Shown one piece after another: positions 1-6,800 of a stretch of DNA of 6,973 bases (its first letter is position 1; each line of letters starts with the position of its first letter). The notes below the pieces were generated by a model. The model made no database searches. It was not told the origin of the DNA and was given only the letters and a program-made list of their open reading frames with translations. Source of the stretch: an uncultured Leptotrichiaceae bacterium (GTDB taxonomy: Bacteria; Fusobacteriota; Fusobacteriia; Fusobacteriales; Leptotrichiaceae); the NCBI GenBank assembly GCA_938037005.1, contig CALHVR010000092.1:1-6973 (forward strand), in the 5' to 3' direction. The translations under genes and the position numbers were made by a program.

Positions 1-88
1 GTAACGGATTAAACAGAGAATAATTTTTTATATTTTGTGTTATATATCATTGATATTTGTAGAGCAACAACAAAAATAGAAAATAAAT

Positions 89-113
89 AGGCTGGTAAAT
101 TCCAGTCTTTTTT
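89..113 (+). terminator. Rho-independent terminator of the unit upstream of polC
   Basis: The arms AGGCTGG (89-95) and CCAGTCT (102-108) pair over seven positions, including one G-U, around a six-base loop, and a run of six T (108-113) follows. This is a compact intrinsic terminator for rightward transcription. It implies that a gene to the left of the window is transcribed in the same direction. The end of that gene cannot be fixed: frames 1 and 3 stop at 10-12 and 21-23 respectively, and neither gives a recognisable C-terminus. The reverse strand lacks a good T run, so the terminator is probably one-directional. Confidence 0.75.
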
Positions 114-121
114 GATATAAT
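113..121 (+). promoter_or_regulatory. Extended -10 promoter of the polC operon
   Basis: TGATATAAT is a perfect extended -10 (TG, one base, TATAAT; hexamer at 116-121). The -35 position would fall at about 93-98 (TGGTAA, only three of six matches), inside the terminator hairpin, so recognition probably relies on the TG extension. Transcription would start near 127-129 and give a leader of about 26 nt before the polC ATG. This is the only good promoter in front of the three-gene operon. Confidence 0.65.
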
Positions 122-142
122 TTAGTTAAGAATACAATAAAA

Positions 143-149
143 AGGGTGA
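143..149 (+). promoter_or_regulatory. Ribosome binding site of polC
   Basis: AGGGTGA matches the 3' half of the AGGAGGTGA Shine-Dalgarno consensus and ends four bases before the ATG at 154. It supports that ATG as the start codon. Confidence 0.7.
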
Positions 150-153
150 AAAA

Positions 154-3100
154 ATGAGTATTAAATATTTAAAGATAAAACCGTCGGAGGATTTTATTAT
201 TAGAAATGGAATTAAGAAATTTGAGATAGAATATTTGAATTTATTTTCTCAAAAAAAAGAACTTGAATTGCATTTGTTAGTTAATGATTATGAAGCGAAT
301 GATGAAATTTTTAATTTACAAAAACTTTTATATAAAAAATTTGGAGAAAATTTAGAGTTAAAAATAAAATTGAAAGTAAATTTAGAAAAACTAAAAAATA
401 ATGAAAAAGAATTTATTGAATTTATAATACAAAATTATAAAAAAGAATCTCATGGATTAGAAATTCTACTTTCTATTTATAAATTAGAATTAGTGACAGA
501 AACAGAAATTATAATAAGTGTACCAGAAGAGCAAATAAAGCAAATAGAAAAAAATGAGTTAGATAAAAAAATGGAAATTTTATTTGATGAAATTTTACAA
601 AAACAATATAAAGTAAAATTTGTAGTTGGAGAATTTTTAGAAGAAAAAGAACAAATAGAAAAAAAATATGGACATTTAGAAAAGGAAGTGGAATTAGAAA
701 ATATTCCAAGTTACAAACCTCCACAAGAACATTTTGCATCAGGGATAAAAGAAAAAATAGTTTATAATAATTTTAGGCAAAAAGTGGCAGAGAGAGAGAG
801 TAGTTCGTTTGATGTATTAGAAACGATGCATGCTGGTGAAACTATTGCACTTGAAGGTCAAATATTTAATATTGATATAAGAGAAACTAAAACAGGAACT
901 ATTATGTGTGATTTCATGATAACAGATTATAGTGATAGTATAAAATGTAAAATGTTTTTTAATAAAGATGAAAAAATAGAAATAAAAAAAGGTGATTGGG
1001 TAAAAATAACAGGAATATATGAACCGGATAAATTTACTGGAGAATTTTATATAAGGACACAAAAAGTCGATAAAATTGAAAAAGAAATGCCAAAAAGAGT
1101 AGATAATTCACCTAAAAAAAGAATAGAGCTTCATGCACATACAAATATGAGTGAAATGTCTGGAGTTGTATCTGCACAAAATTTAGCTAAGAGGGCTAAA
1201 GAATTTGGACATAGTGCTGTGGCAATAACAGATTTTGGAGTTGTACATTCATTTCCGTTTGCGTATAAAGAAGCAAATGATGATTTTAAAATAATATTTG
1301 GTTTAGAAGCATATATGGTTGATGATGAGCAGGAAATAATTACAAAACCAAAAGATAAATTGATTGAAGAGGAAATATATGTTGTATTTGATATTGAAAC
1401 GACAGGATTAGATCCTTTTAAAGATAAAATAATTGAGATAGGAGCAGTTAAATTACAAGGGAAAGATATAATTGATAAATTTTCAGTTTTTATAAATCCA
1501 GAAATTTCAATTCCAAAGGAAATAGTGGACTTAACAAAAATTACAGATGAAATGGTGAAAAATTCTGAAAAAATTGAAACAATATTACCTAAATTTTTAG
1601 AATTTTGTAAAGATACAACTGTTGTAGCACATAATGCAAAATTTGATGTTGGATTTATAACTCAAAAAGCTAAAGAAATGAATTTAGAATATTCAACAAG
1701 TGTGATTGATACTCTTCAATTAGCAAGAATATTATTACCTGATCAAAAAAGATATGGATTGAAATATATTGCAAATTATTTTAGTATTCCACTTGAAAGT
1801 CATCATAGGGCTGTAGATGATGCTGAAGCAACAGCAGGAATTTTTCAAAAATTTTTAAATATGATTTTAAGCCGTGGAGTGTTAAAATTAATAGAAATAA
1901 ATACAGAATTACAAACAAATATACAAAATGCAGATACATTAAATACAATGATATTAGTAAAAAATCAAGCTGGACTTAGAACATTATATGAATTAGTATC
2001 TAAAGCACATATTGAATATTTTGGAAATAAAAAGCCGAGAATACCGAAATCTTTATTGAAAAAAAATAGAGAAAATTTACTTTTAGCAAGTTCAGGGTCA
2101 AATGTATTTCAGAATAATGGAGAATTAGTAAATTTATATTTGCGTGGTGTAGACAAAGAAGAAATTGAAGAAAAAGCGAAATTTTATGACTATATAGAAA
2201 TTCATCCGGTAAGTAATTATACGGACTTAAACGGAATTGGAGAAATTGAAAATTTAGATGTAATAAAAGAAATGAATAAATATTTTTATGAACTTGGTCA
2301 AAAATTAGGAAAAATTGTAGTTGCAACAGGAAATTCACACTATTTAGAGGAAAGAGAAGCGATAAATCGTAGTGTTTTAGTGTTAGGAAGTGGAACTGAT
2401 AGAAAAACATTTAATTATGATAAAAAACTATATTTTAGAACAACAGATGAAATGTTAAAAGAATTTGATTATTTAGGAAAGGATATAGCAGAAAAAGTAG
2501 TTATAGAAAATACAAATTTAATTAATGATATGATAGAACCGGTAAGACCAGTTCCAACAGGATTTTATCCTCCCAAAATTGAAGGTGCTGAAGAAGAAGT
2601 AAAAGAAATGTCTTATAAAAAATTACATGAACTTTATGGAGATAAAATACCTGATTTTTTACAAGAAAGAGTAGAAAAAGAATTAAATTCAATAATTGGG
2701 AATGGATTTGCAGTATTATATTTAATTGCACAAAAATTAGTTAAAAAATCATTAGATAACGGATATCTTGTAGGGTCACGTGGATCGGTTGGGTCTTCAA
2801 TTGTTGCTTATTTAATGGGAATAACGGAAGTAAATGGACTTTATCCACATTATAGATGTCCAAATTGTAAAAAAAGTGAATTTACGAATGTGGAAGGAAG
2901 TGGAGTAGACTTACTTGATAAGAAATGTCCAGAGTGTGGAACTCCATATATAAAAGACGGACACGCTATACCGTTTGAAGTATTTATGGGATTTAATGGA
3001 GATAAAGTACCAGATATAGATTTGAATTTTTCGGGAGAATATCAAGGAGAAATACATAAATATACAGAAAAATTATTTGGGTCTGAAAATGTTTTTAGAG

Positions 3101-4458
3101 CTGGAACTATTGGAACTTTAGCAGAAAAAAATGCTTTTGGCTATGTAAAAAAATATTTTGAAGAAATAGAAGGAAAGCCAGAAATTAGTAAGAGAAGAGC
3201 TGAAATTATGAGAATTGCACAAGGCTGTGAAGGTGCAAGGAAAACAACAGGACAACATCCAGGAGGAATGATAGTTGTTCCTAAAGACAAAACAATTTAT
3301 GATTTTTGTCCAATTCAAAGACCTGCGAATGATATGACATCACATTCAAAAACTACGCATTTTGACTATCATGTAATGGATGAACAATTAGTAAAATTAG
3401 ATATACTAGGACATGATGATCCTACAACATTAAGAATATTACAAGATTTAACAGGTGTTGACATTTATACAATTCCATTAGACGATAAAAAAGTAATGAG
3501 TTTATTTAGTGGGACAGAAGCTTTAGGTGTTACATCTGAACAAATTGGTACACCAACAGGAACTTCTGGAATACCTGAATTTGGAACTTCTTTTGTTAAA
3601 CAAATGTTAGTTGATACAAAACCAAAAACTTTTGCAGAATTAGTAAGAATATCGGGACTTTCACACGGAACAGATGTTTGGCTTAATAATGCTCAAGAGT
3701 ATGTAAGACAAGGGATTGCAACTTTAAGTGAAGTTATAACGGTTAGAGATGATATTATGAACTATTTAATTGATAATGGAATAGAAAAAGGGCTTGCATT
3801 TTCAATAATGGAATTTGTAAGAAAGGGACAACCAACAAAAAATCCTGAAAAATGGGAAGAATACTCTAAAATAATGAAAGAACATAAAGTAAAAGATTGG
3901 TATATAGAATCTTGTAAAAAAATAAAATATATGTTCCCAAAAGGGCATGCTGTGGCATATGTTATGATGGCAGTTAGAATTGCATATTTTAAAGTTTATT
4001 ATCCAATAGAATTTTATACAGCTTTTTTAAATAGAAAAGTTGATGATTTTAAATTTACAACAATGTTTAGATCTGTTGATGAATTAAAAAAATCAAGAAT
4101 GGAAATGGAGGGAAAACGGAACTTAAATGCTAAGGAAAAACAAGAGTTATTTCTTTATGAAATACTGATTGAGATGCATTACAGAGGAATTGAGTTAGAA
4201 AAAGTTCATATTTATGAGTCGGAAGCAAAATCCTTTAAAATAGAAAATGGTAAAATTAGAATGCCGTTAATTGCAATGGATGGATTAGGGGAGTCAGTTG
4301 CATTAAATATAGTTTCTGAAAGAGAAAAAGAGAAATTTTTATCGCAAGAAGACTTAACTAAAAGAACAAAACTTAATAAGACTGTTTTAGAATTAATGAG
4401 AAGGAATGGTTGTATTCCAGATGATTTACCTGCAACAAGTCAATTAACATTATTTTAA
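154..4458 (+). CDS. polC: DNA polymerase III alpha subunit, PolC type
   Basis: This is the replicative DNA polymerase of PolC-containing bacteria, with its own 3'-5' proofreading nuclease. Its 1434 residues match the usual length (about 1437 in Bacillus subtilis). Domains in order: a divergent lysine/glutamate-rich N-terminus (1-220), an OB fold (about 226-310), the first half of the PHP domain (about 324-400), a DnaQ-like exonuclease inserted in it (about 408-570), the rest of PHP (to about 740), then palm, fingers and C-terminal part. The exonuclease site is complete: D413, E415, D498, H551, D556. A zinc knuckle has C902, C905, C925 and C928. Palm aspartates are D954 and D956 (PDIDLNFSGEYQ) with D1083 (KLDILGHDD). 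GSRGSVGSS lies at 874-882. The C-terminus QLTLF is the beta-clamp binding peptide. PHP is unusual: S336 and F361 stand where Asp and His metal ligands are normal. It is the first gene of an operon with the two genes that follow. Confidence 0.98.
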   Translation: MSIKYLKIKPSEDFIIRNGIKKFEIEYLNLFSQKKELELHLLVNDYEANDEIFNLQKLLYKKFGENLELKIKLKVNLEKLKNNEKEFIEFIIQNYKKESHGLEILLSIYKLELVTETEIIISVPEEQIKQIEKNELDKKMEILFDEILQKQYKVKFVVGEFLEEKEQIEKKYGHLEKEVELENIPSYKPPQEHFASGIKEKIVYNNFRQKVAERESSSFDVLETMHAGETIALEGQIFNIDIRETKTGTIMCDFMITDYSDSIKCKMFFNKDEKIEIKKGDWVKITGIYEPDKFTGEFYIRTQKVDKIEKEMPKRVDNSPKKRIELHAHTNMSEMSGVVSAQNLAKRAKEFGHSAVAITDFGVVHSFPFAYKEANDDFKIIFGLEAYMVDDEQEIITKPKDKLIEEEIYVVFDIETTGLDPFKDKIIEIGAVKLQGKDIIDKFSVFINPEISIPKEIVDLTKITDEMVKNSEKIETILPKFLEFCKDTTVVAHNAKFDVGFITQKAKEMNLEYSTSVIDTLQLARILLPDQKRYGLKYIANYFSIPLESHHRAVDDAEATAGIFQKFLNMILSRGVLKLIEINTELQTNIQNADTLNTMILVKNQAGLRTLYELVSKAHIEYFGNKKPRIPKSLLKKNRENLLLASSGSNVFQNNGELVNLYLRGVDKEEIEEKAKFYDYIEIHPVSNYTDLNGIGEIENLDVIKEMNKYFYELGQKLGKIVVATGNSHYLEEREAINRSVLVLGSGTDRKTFNYDKKLYFRTTDEMLKEFDYLGKDIAEKVVIENTNLINDMIEPVRPVPTGFYPPKIEGAEEEVKEMSYKKLHELYGDKIPDFLQERVEKELNSIIGNGFAVLYLIAQKLVKKSLDNGYLVGSRGSVGSSIVAYLMGITEVNGLYPHYRCPNCKKSEFTNVEGSGVDLLDKKCPECGTPYIKDGHAIPFEVFMGFNGDKVPDIDLNFSGEYQGEIHKYTEKLFGSENVFRAGTIGTLAEKNAFGYVKKYFEEIEGKPEISKRRAEIMRIAQGCEGARKTTGQHPGGMIVVPKDKTIYDFCPIQRPANDMTSHSKTTHFDYHVMDEQLVKLDILGHDDPTTLRILQDLTGVDIYTIPLDDKKVMSLFSGTEALGVTSEQIGTPTGTSGIPEFGTSFVKQMLVDTKPKTFAELVRISGLSHGTDVWLNNAQEYVRQGIATLSEVITVRDDIMNYLIDNGIEKGLAFSIMEFVRKGQPTKNPEKWEEYSKIMKEHKVKDWYIESCKKIKYMFPKGHAVAYVMMAVRIAYFKVYYPIEFYTAFLNRKVDDFKFTTMFRSVDELKKSRMEMEGKRNLNAKEKQELFLYEILIEMHYRGIELEKVHIYESEAKSFKIENGKIRMPLIAMDGLGESVALNIVSEREKEKFLSQEDLTKRTKLNKTVLELMRRNGCIPDDLPATSQLTLF

Positions 4459-4460
4459 AA

Positions 4461-4470
4461 AGGGGAGGAT
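4461..4470 (+). promoter_or_regulatory. Strong ribosome binding site deciding a GTG start
   Basis: AGGGGAGGAT lies immediately after the polC stop codon and four bases before the GTG at 4475. Its strength and spacing support the GTG as the start of the acetyltransferase; no nearby in-frame ATG has comparable support. Confidence 0.8.
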
Positions 4471-4474
4471 ATTT

Positions 4475-5002
4475 GTGATAAAAATAAGAGAGGCAGTACT
4501 AGAAGATGCAGAAAAAATTCAAAAAATTTATTCTCCTTATGTTGAAAAAACAGTAATTTCATTTGAGCTGGAAGTACCTAATGTAGAAGAAATGAGAAAA
4601 AGAATAAAGACAACATTAGAGCAAGGTTTTCCATATCTTGTTATAGAAGATAATGATAAGAATATATTAGGTTATGCGTATGGTTCAGAATTTGGAGAAC
4701 GAAAAGCGTATAAATATTCAGCAGATTTAAGTATTTATTTAGATATGGAAGTAAGATCAAGAGGACTAGGTCAAAAATTGTATGATGAATTTGAAAAAAA
4801 GATGAAAAAGCAAGGAATTGTTAATTTGGTTGCAATAATTGTTGGAAATAATGAAAAAAGTTTAAAATTTCATACAAAAAATGGATTTATAGAAATAGGT
4901 AAATTTGAAAAAAGTGGATATAAATTTGGAGAATGGCTAGACATAATTTGGATGAAAAAGAAAATTAATGAATATTCAATAGTTAAAGTAGATGGAAAGT
5001 GA
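4475..5002 (+). CDS. GNAT N-acetyltransferase, phosphinothricin acetyltransferase-like
   Basis: A 175-residue single-domain GNAT enzyme, expected to transfer acetyl from acetyl-CoA to a small amine in the cytoplasm. The N-terminus (IREAVLEDAEKIQKIY) is the usual GNAT strand-helix start. R94-x-x-G97-x-G99 is the pyrophosphate-binding loop of motif A. The segment 125-138, with N125, S129, H133 and GF at 137-138, is the typical acetyl-CoA-side helix. The run G148, K150, G152, W154, D156 near the end resembles the Pat/Bar/YwnH/MddA subgroup, whose characterised members acetylate phosphinothricin, methionine sulfoximine or methionine sulfone. The true substrate is unknown, and resistance to phosphinothricin should not be assumed. 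It starts with GTG 16 bp after polC and its stop is part of the next gene's ribosome binding region, so it is co-transcribed with both. Some 10 residues at the C-terminus extend past the family core. Confidence 0.88.
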   Translation: MIKIREAVLEDAEKIQKIYSPYVEKTVISFELEVPNVEEMRKRIKTTLEQGFPYLVIEDNDKNILGYAYGSEFGERKAYKYSADLSIYLDMEVRSRGLGQKLYDEFEKKMKKQGIVNLVAIIVGNNEKSLKFHTKNGFIEIGKFEKSGYKFGEWLDIIWMKKKINEYSIVKVDGK

Positions 5003-5007
5003 GATAA

Positions 5008-5838
5008 ATGGTAAAATTAGTTGCAATAGATATGGATGGAACATTATTAAATAATGAAAAAGTTATAATGCCAAAGCAAAAAGAAGCTATCAAAAAGGCA
5101 ATAGATAAAGGTGTAGAGATTGTAATTTGTACAGGTAGACCTAAGTTTGGAGCAATGCCTTTATATGAAAGTCTAGAGCTTGGGGATAAAAATGAATATA
5201 TAATTTTAAATAATGGATGTTCAATTTATAAAACAAAAAATATGGAATTAATTGATTATTTTGAATTGACTAAAGAAGAAATAAAATGGCTTTATAGTTT
5301 GAAAAAAGATTTCAATATAGATTTTACAATAACGACAGAGGAGCATTTTTATTTTGTAGCTGAGGAAGATGAAATTCCAAATGAAAGAACAGTATTTGAT
5401 AGTAAAGTAGTATTTTGTCCTTTGACGAAAATAAGTGTAGATGAAGCTGTAAAAAGTGGGGAAATTATATTTAAAGGTATGTTCACTGGAGAACCGGGAG
5501 AGATAGATAAATTTGAAGCTAGTTTGACAGAAAAAATGAAAGAAAAAATTACTTTTATAAGAAGTCAACCATATATAGTTGAAGCATTGCCATTAGATGC
5601 AAATAAGAAAACGGGATTACAGAAATTATTAGAAAAGTTAGAGAAAAAAATAGAAATTAAAGATGTAATGACAATAGGAGATGAAAATAATGATATTGAA
5701 ATGCTGGAATTCGCAGGGATAGGGGTTGCTATGGGAAATGCGAAACAGCATATAAAAGATAAAGCTGATTATGTGACAGATACAAATGAAAATGACGGAG
5801 TTGCTAAAGTGATTGAAAAATTTATACTGAATAAATAA
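5008..5838 (+). CDS. Cof-type HAD-superfamily phosphatase
   Basis: A 276-residue cytoplasmic hydrolase of the HAD superfamily, Cof/YidA type (subclass IIB), which typically dephosphorylates sugar phosphates or related small phosphometabolites using Mg2+. All four motifs are present: motif I DMDGTLL with nucleophile D8 and acid/base D10; motif II T42 in CTGR; motif III K200 in NKKTGL; motif IV GDENND with D225 and D229. The C2-type cap lies roughly between residues 84 and 195. Members of this family are promiscuous, so the substrate cannot be read from sequence. The ATG lies 5 bp after the acetyltransferase stop. The ribosome binding element (GTGAG, 4999-5003) overlaps that stop, which suggests translational coupling. 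It is the last gene of the polC operon, and the terminator stem starts about 10 bases after its stop codon. Confidence 0.92.
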   Translation: MVKLVAIDMDGTLLNNEKVIMPKQKEAIKKAIDKGVEIVICTGRPKFGAMPLYESLELGDKNEYIILNNGCSIYKTKNMELIDYFELTKEEIKWLYSLKKDFNIDFTITTEEHFYFVAEEDEIPNERTVFDSKVVFCPLTKISVDEAVKSGEIIFKGMFTGEPGEIDKFEASLTEKMKEKITFIRSQPYIVEALPLDANKKTGLQKLLEKLEKKIEIKDVMTIGDENNDIEMLEFAGIGVAMGNAKQHIKDKADYVTDTNENDGVAKVIEKFILNK

Positions 5839-5848
5839 TGATATAAAT

Positions 5849-5898
5849 AAAGCTACATAAATTTAGAAAAAATCTAAGAATGTAGCTTTTTATTTTTT
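5849..5898. terminator. Bidirectional rho-independent terminator between convergent genes
   Basis: AAAGCTACAT (5849-5858) pairs perfectly with ATGTAGCTTT (5880-5889) over ten base pairs. After a small internal bulge a second short stem follows (TTTAG 5862-5866 with CTAAG 5874-5878), closed by an A-rich loop. Rightward, a T-rich tail runs from 5887 to 5898, which suits the HAD phosphatase gene. Leftward, the reverse strand reads TTTATTTATAT after the same stem, a weaker but usable tail for the convergent HTH gene, whose stop lies 13 bases from the stem. One hairpin therefore probably serves both transcripts. Confidence 0.88.
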
Positions 5899-5902
5899 AA
5901 AA

Positions 5903-6496
5903 TTATTTTTTGAAAATATTAAATGTTTTTTTCCCATCAGAATTTTTTATGATTTCATCAAATTTTTCTTCCATAGTTTCAAATTTATTAAGTAAAATAT
6001 CAAATTTTTCATTTAAACTTTCAATATTTTGTTTAAAGAAATTTTGATTTTGCTCATTGATTAATAGAATATTTTGTAGAAAATTATCATTTTTTTCTTG
6101 AAGTAAATCAAATTTTTTTAAAATTTCTGGTAAAAAATTATCTAATTTAGTATTAGTAAAATCAACCTTTTTTTCTAAAGACAAAGAAAAATTGATAGTT
6201 GAACTTTCAATAGTAGAAAGCCTTTCACGTAAAAAACTATAATCAAATTCTTTAATTAGATTGTATGAAGATTGTATTAAAGAAAATTGTTCTGTAAGTT
6301 GTTTTAATTCATTTAGTGCAGATAAATCAAAATTATTTATACATTTTTTATTTTCAGTTTTTATATCATTTTCTTTTATAATGTATGTTTTATTTTTTTC
6401 TTTAATTGTTTCAAGAAGTCCTGCTTGAATACGATTGTAAATTGTTCTTCGTGAAATATTACGACTTTCCATATAATCTTTTATTGATAATTTCAA
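5903..6496 (-). CDS. Helix-turn-helix protein with long coiled coil, function unknown
   Basis: I do not recognise a named family. With the TTG start at 6496 the product is 197 residues. Residues 4-28 (SIKDYMESRNISRRTIYNRI, then AGLL) read as a MerR/excisionase-like helix-turn-helix, and a short beta-hairpin-like stretch (KTYIIKEND) follows as in winged versions. From about 56 to 185 the protein is almost entirely charged/hydrophobic helix with heptad-like spacing. The phrase KFD recurs at 128, 164 and 178, the last two exactly two heptads apart. The end is basic (KKTFNIFKK, 189-197). There is no signal peptide or membrane segment. The architecture resembles DNA-binding coiled-coil proteins such as the chromosome-anchoring protein RacA, but this is a likeness of layout, not shown homology. 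It could equally be a phage- or plasmid-derived regulator. The gene is monocistronic, convergent to the polC operon, with its own consensus promoter. Longer starts are rejected because they would lie inside that promoter. Confidence 0.8.
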   Translation of the reverse strand: MKLSIKDYMESRNISRRTIYNRIQAGLLETIKEKNKTYIIKENDIKTENKKCINNFDLSALNELKQLTEQFSLIQSSYNLIKEFDYSFLRERLSTIESSTINFSLSLEKKVDFTNTKLDNFLPEILKKFDLLQEKNDNFLQNILLINEQNQNFFKQNIESLNEKFDILLNKFETMEEKFDEIIKNSDGKKTFNIFKK

Positions 6497-6500
6497 AATT

Positions 6501-6508
6501 CTCACCTC
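6501..6508 (-). promoter_or_regulatory. Ribosome binding site deciding the TTG start of the HTH gene
   Basis: On the reverse strand GAGGTGAG stands four bases before TTG (6496-6494). It is a near-perfect Shine-Dalgarno sequence and the only one near the 5' end of this frame, so TTG is taken as the initiator. A start at 6553 would add 19 residues that carry this site and the promoter. Confidence 0.8.
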
Positions 6509-6524
6509 ATTTTTTTGTAATAGT

Positions 6525-6553
6525 ATTATATACAAAAAATTGAATATAGTCAA
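6525..6553 (-). promoter_or_regulatory. Sigma-70-type promoter of the HTH gene
   Basis: On the reverse strand TTGACT (6553-6548) and a perfect TATAAT (6530-6525) are separated by exactly 17 bp. Transcription would begin near 6518, giving a leader of about 22 nt. An 11-bp palindrome, TAATAGTATTA (6518-6528), covers the -10 box and the predicted start, where a repressor would block the promoter; autoregulation by the HTH protein is an inference. Confidence 0.8.
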
Positions 6554-6611
6554 AGAAAAAATAAAAAAAATAAAGATGATAAAATATATGAAAATTTAAT
6601 CAAATATAATA

Positions 6612-6639
6612 TTGAAAAAATACGAAAATGTGTTATAAT
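6612..6639 (+). promoter_or_regulatory. Promoter of the ROK kinase gene, extended -10
   Basis: TTGAAA (6612-6617), a 16-bp spacer and TATAAT (6634-6639), preceded by TG at 6631-6632 in the extended -10 arrangement. Transcription would start near 6646, leaving a leader of about 155 nt before the ATG at 6801. No better promoter is visible closer to the gene. It is divergent to the HTH promoter, the two -35 boxes being about 60 bp apart. Confidence 0.65.
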
Positions 6640-6790
6640 TTATATGTAAATAGACAATTAAATTAAATTATCTTTTATCATAAAACCATTATCTTTACGT
6701 ATTTTGAATGAGATTTACGGAAAAGCTGGAATTTTATGTAAAATTGTTAAAATTATAAATATAAATAATTAAATAAATATTGAATTAATT
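6640..6790 (+). other. Untranslated leader of the ROK kinase gene with short palindromes
   Basis: This is most of the 304-bp gap between the two divergent genes. It contains no supported gene and no riboswitch I recognise. It holds two operator-like palindromes: TTTTATCATAAAA (6673-6685, six-base arms) and AATTTTATGTAAAATT (6730-6745, seven-base arms). A direct repeat of ATTATCTTT occurs at 6667 and 6688, 21 bp or two helical turns apart. A slightly less AT-rich block lies at about 6686-6730. In such AT-rich DNA palindromes of this size can arise by chance, so regulatory meaning is inferred only from position. Confidence 0.4.
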
Positions 6791-6796
6791 AGGAGG
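6791..6796 (+). promoter_or_regulatory. Ribosome binding site of the ROK kinase gene
   Basis: A perfect AGGAGG stands four bases before the ATG at 6801 and fixes the start of this gene. Confidence 0.85.
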
Positions 6797-6800
6797 AAAT

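Noticed and set aside
1..23. Possible last codons of an upstream gene ending at 10-12 or 21-23.
   Set aside because: Two frames remain possible and at most a handful of residues are visible, too few to choose a frame or name a product.
251..258. Runs of eight A in polC (251-258, 659-666, 2059-2066), candidate slippage or frameshift sites.
   Set aside because: Such tracts are common in lysine-rich genes of very AT-rich genomes; no alternative frame of interest or stimulating structure follows them.
789..800. (AG)6 dinucleotide repeat inside polC, which could suggest phase variation by slippage.
   Set aside because: It is short, lies in the middle of an essential polymerase gene with the frame intact, and simply encodes Arg/Glu residues in the linker before the OB fold.
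817..2731. Reverse-strand open frames inside polC, rich in Phe, Leu and Tyr.
   Set aside because: They are mirror images of the Lys/Glu-rich sense protein, lack ribosome binding sites and resemble no known protein; the polC frame over them is certain.
2857..2943. Four-cysteine cluster in polC (CPNC ... CPEC) that might suggest an inserted zinc-ribbon domain.
   Set aside because: This zinc-binding module is a standard part of PolC and stands at the normal place just before the catalytic PDIDLNF motif.
6708..6758. A 16-codon open frame (MRFTEKLEF...) in the ROK leader, a possible leader peptide or gene remnant.
   Set aside because: There is no Shine-Dalgarno sequence before its ATG, no regulatory codon bias and no attenuator hairpin after it; an open frame of this length is expected by chance. 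The reverse strand here also gives only short broken frames with no recognisable protein.
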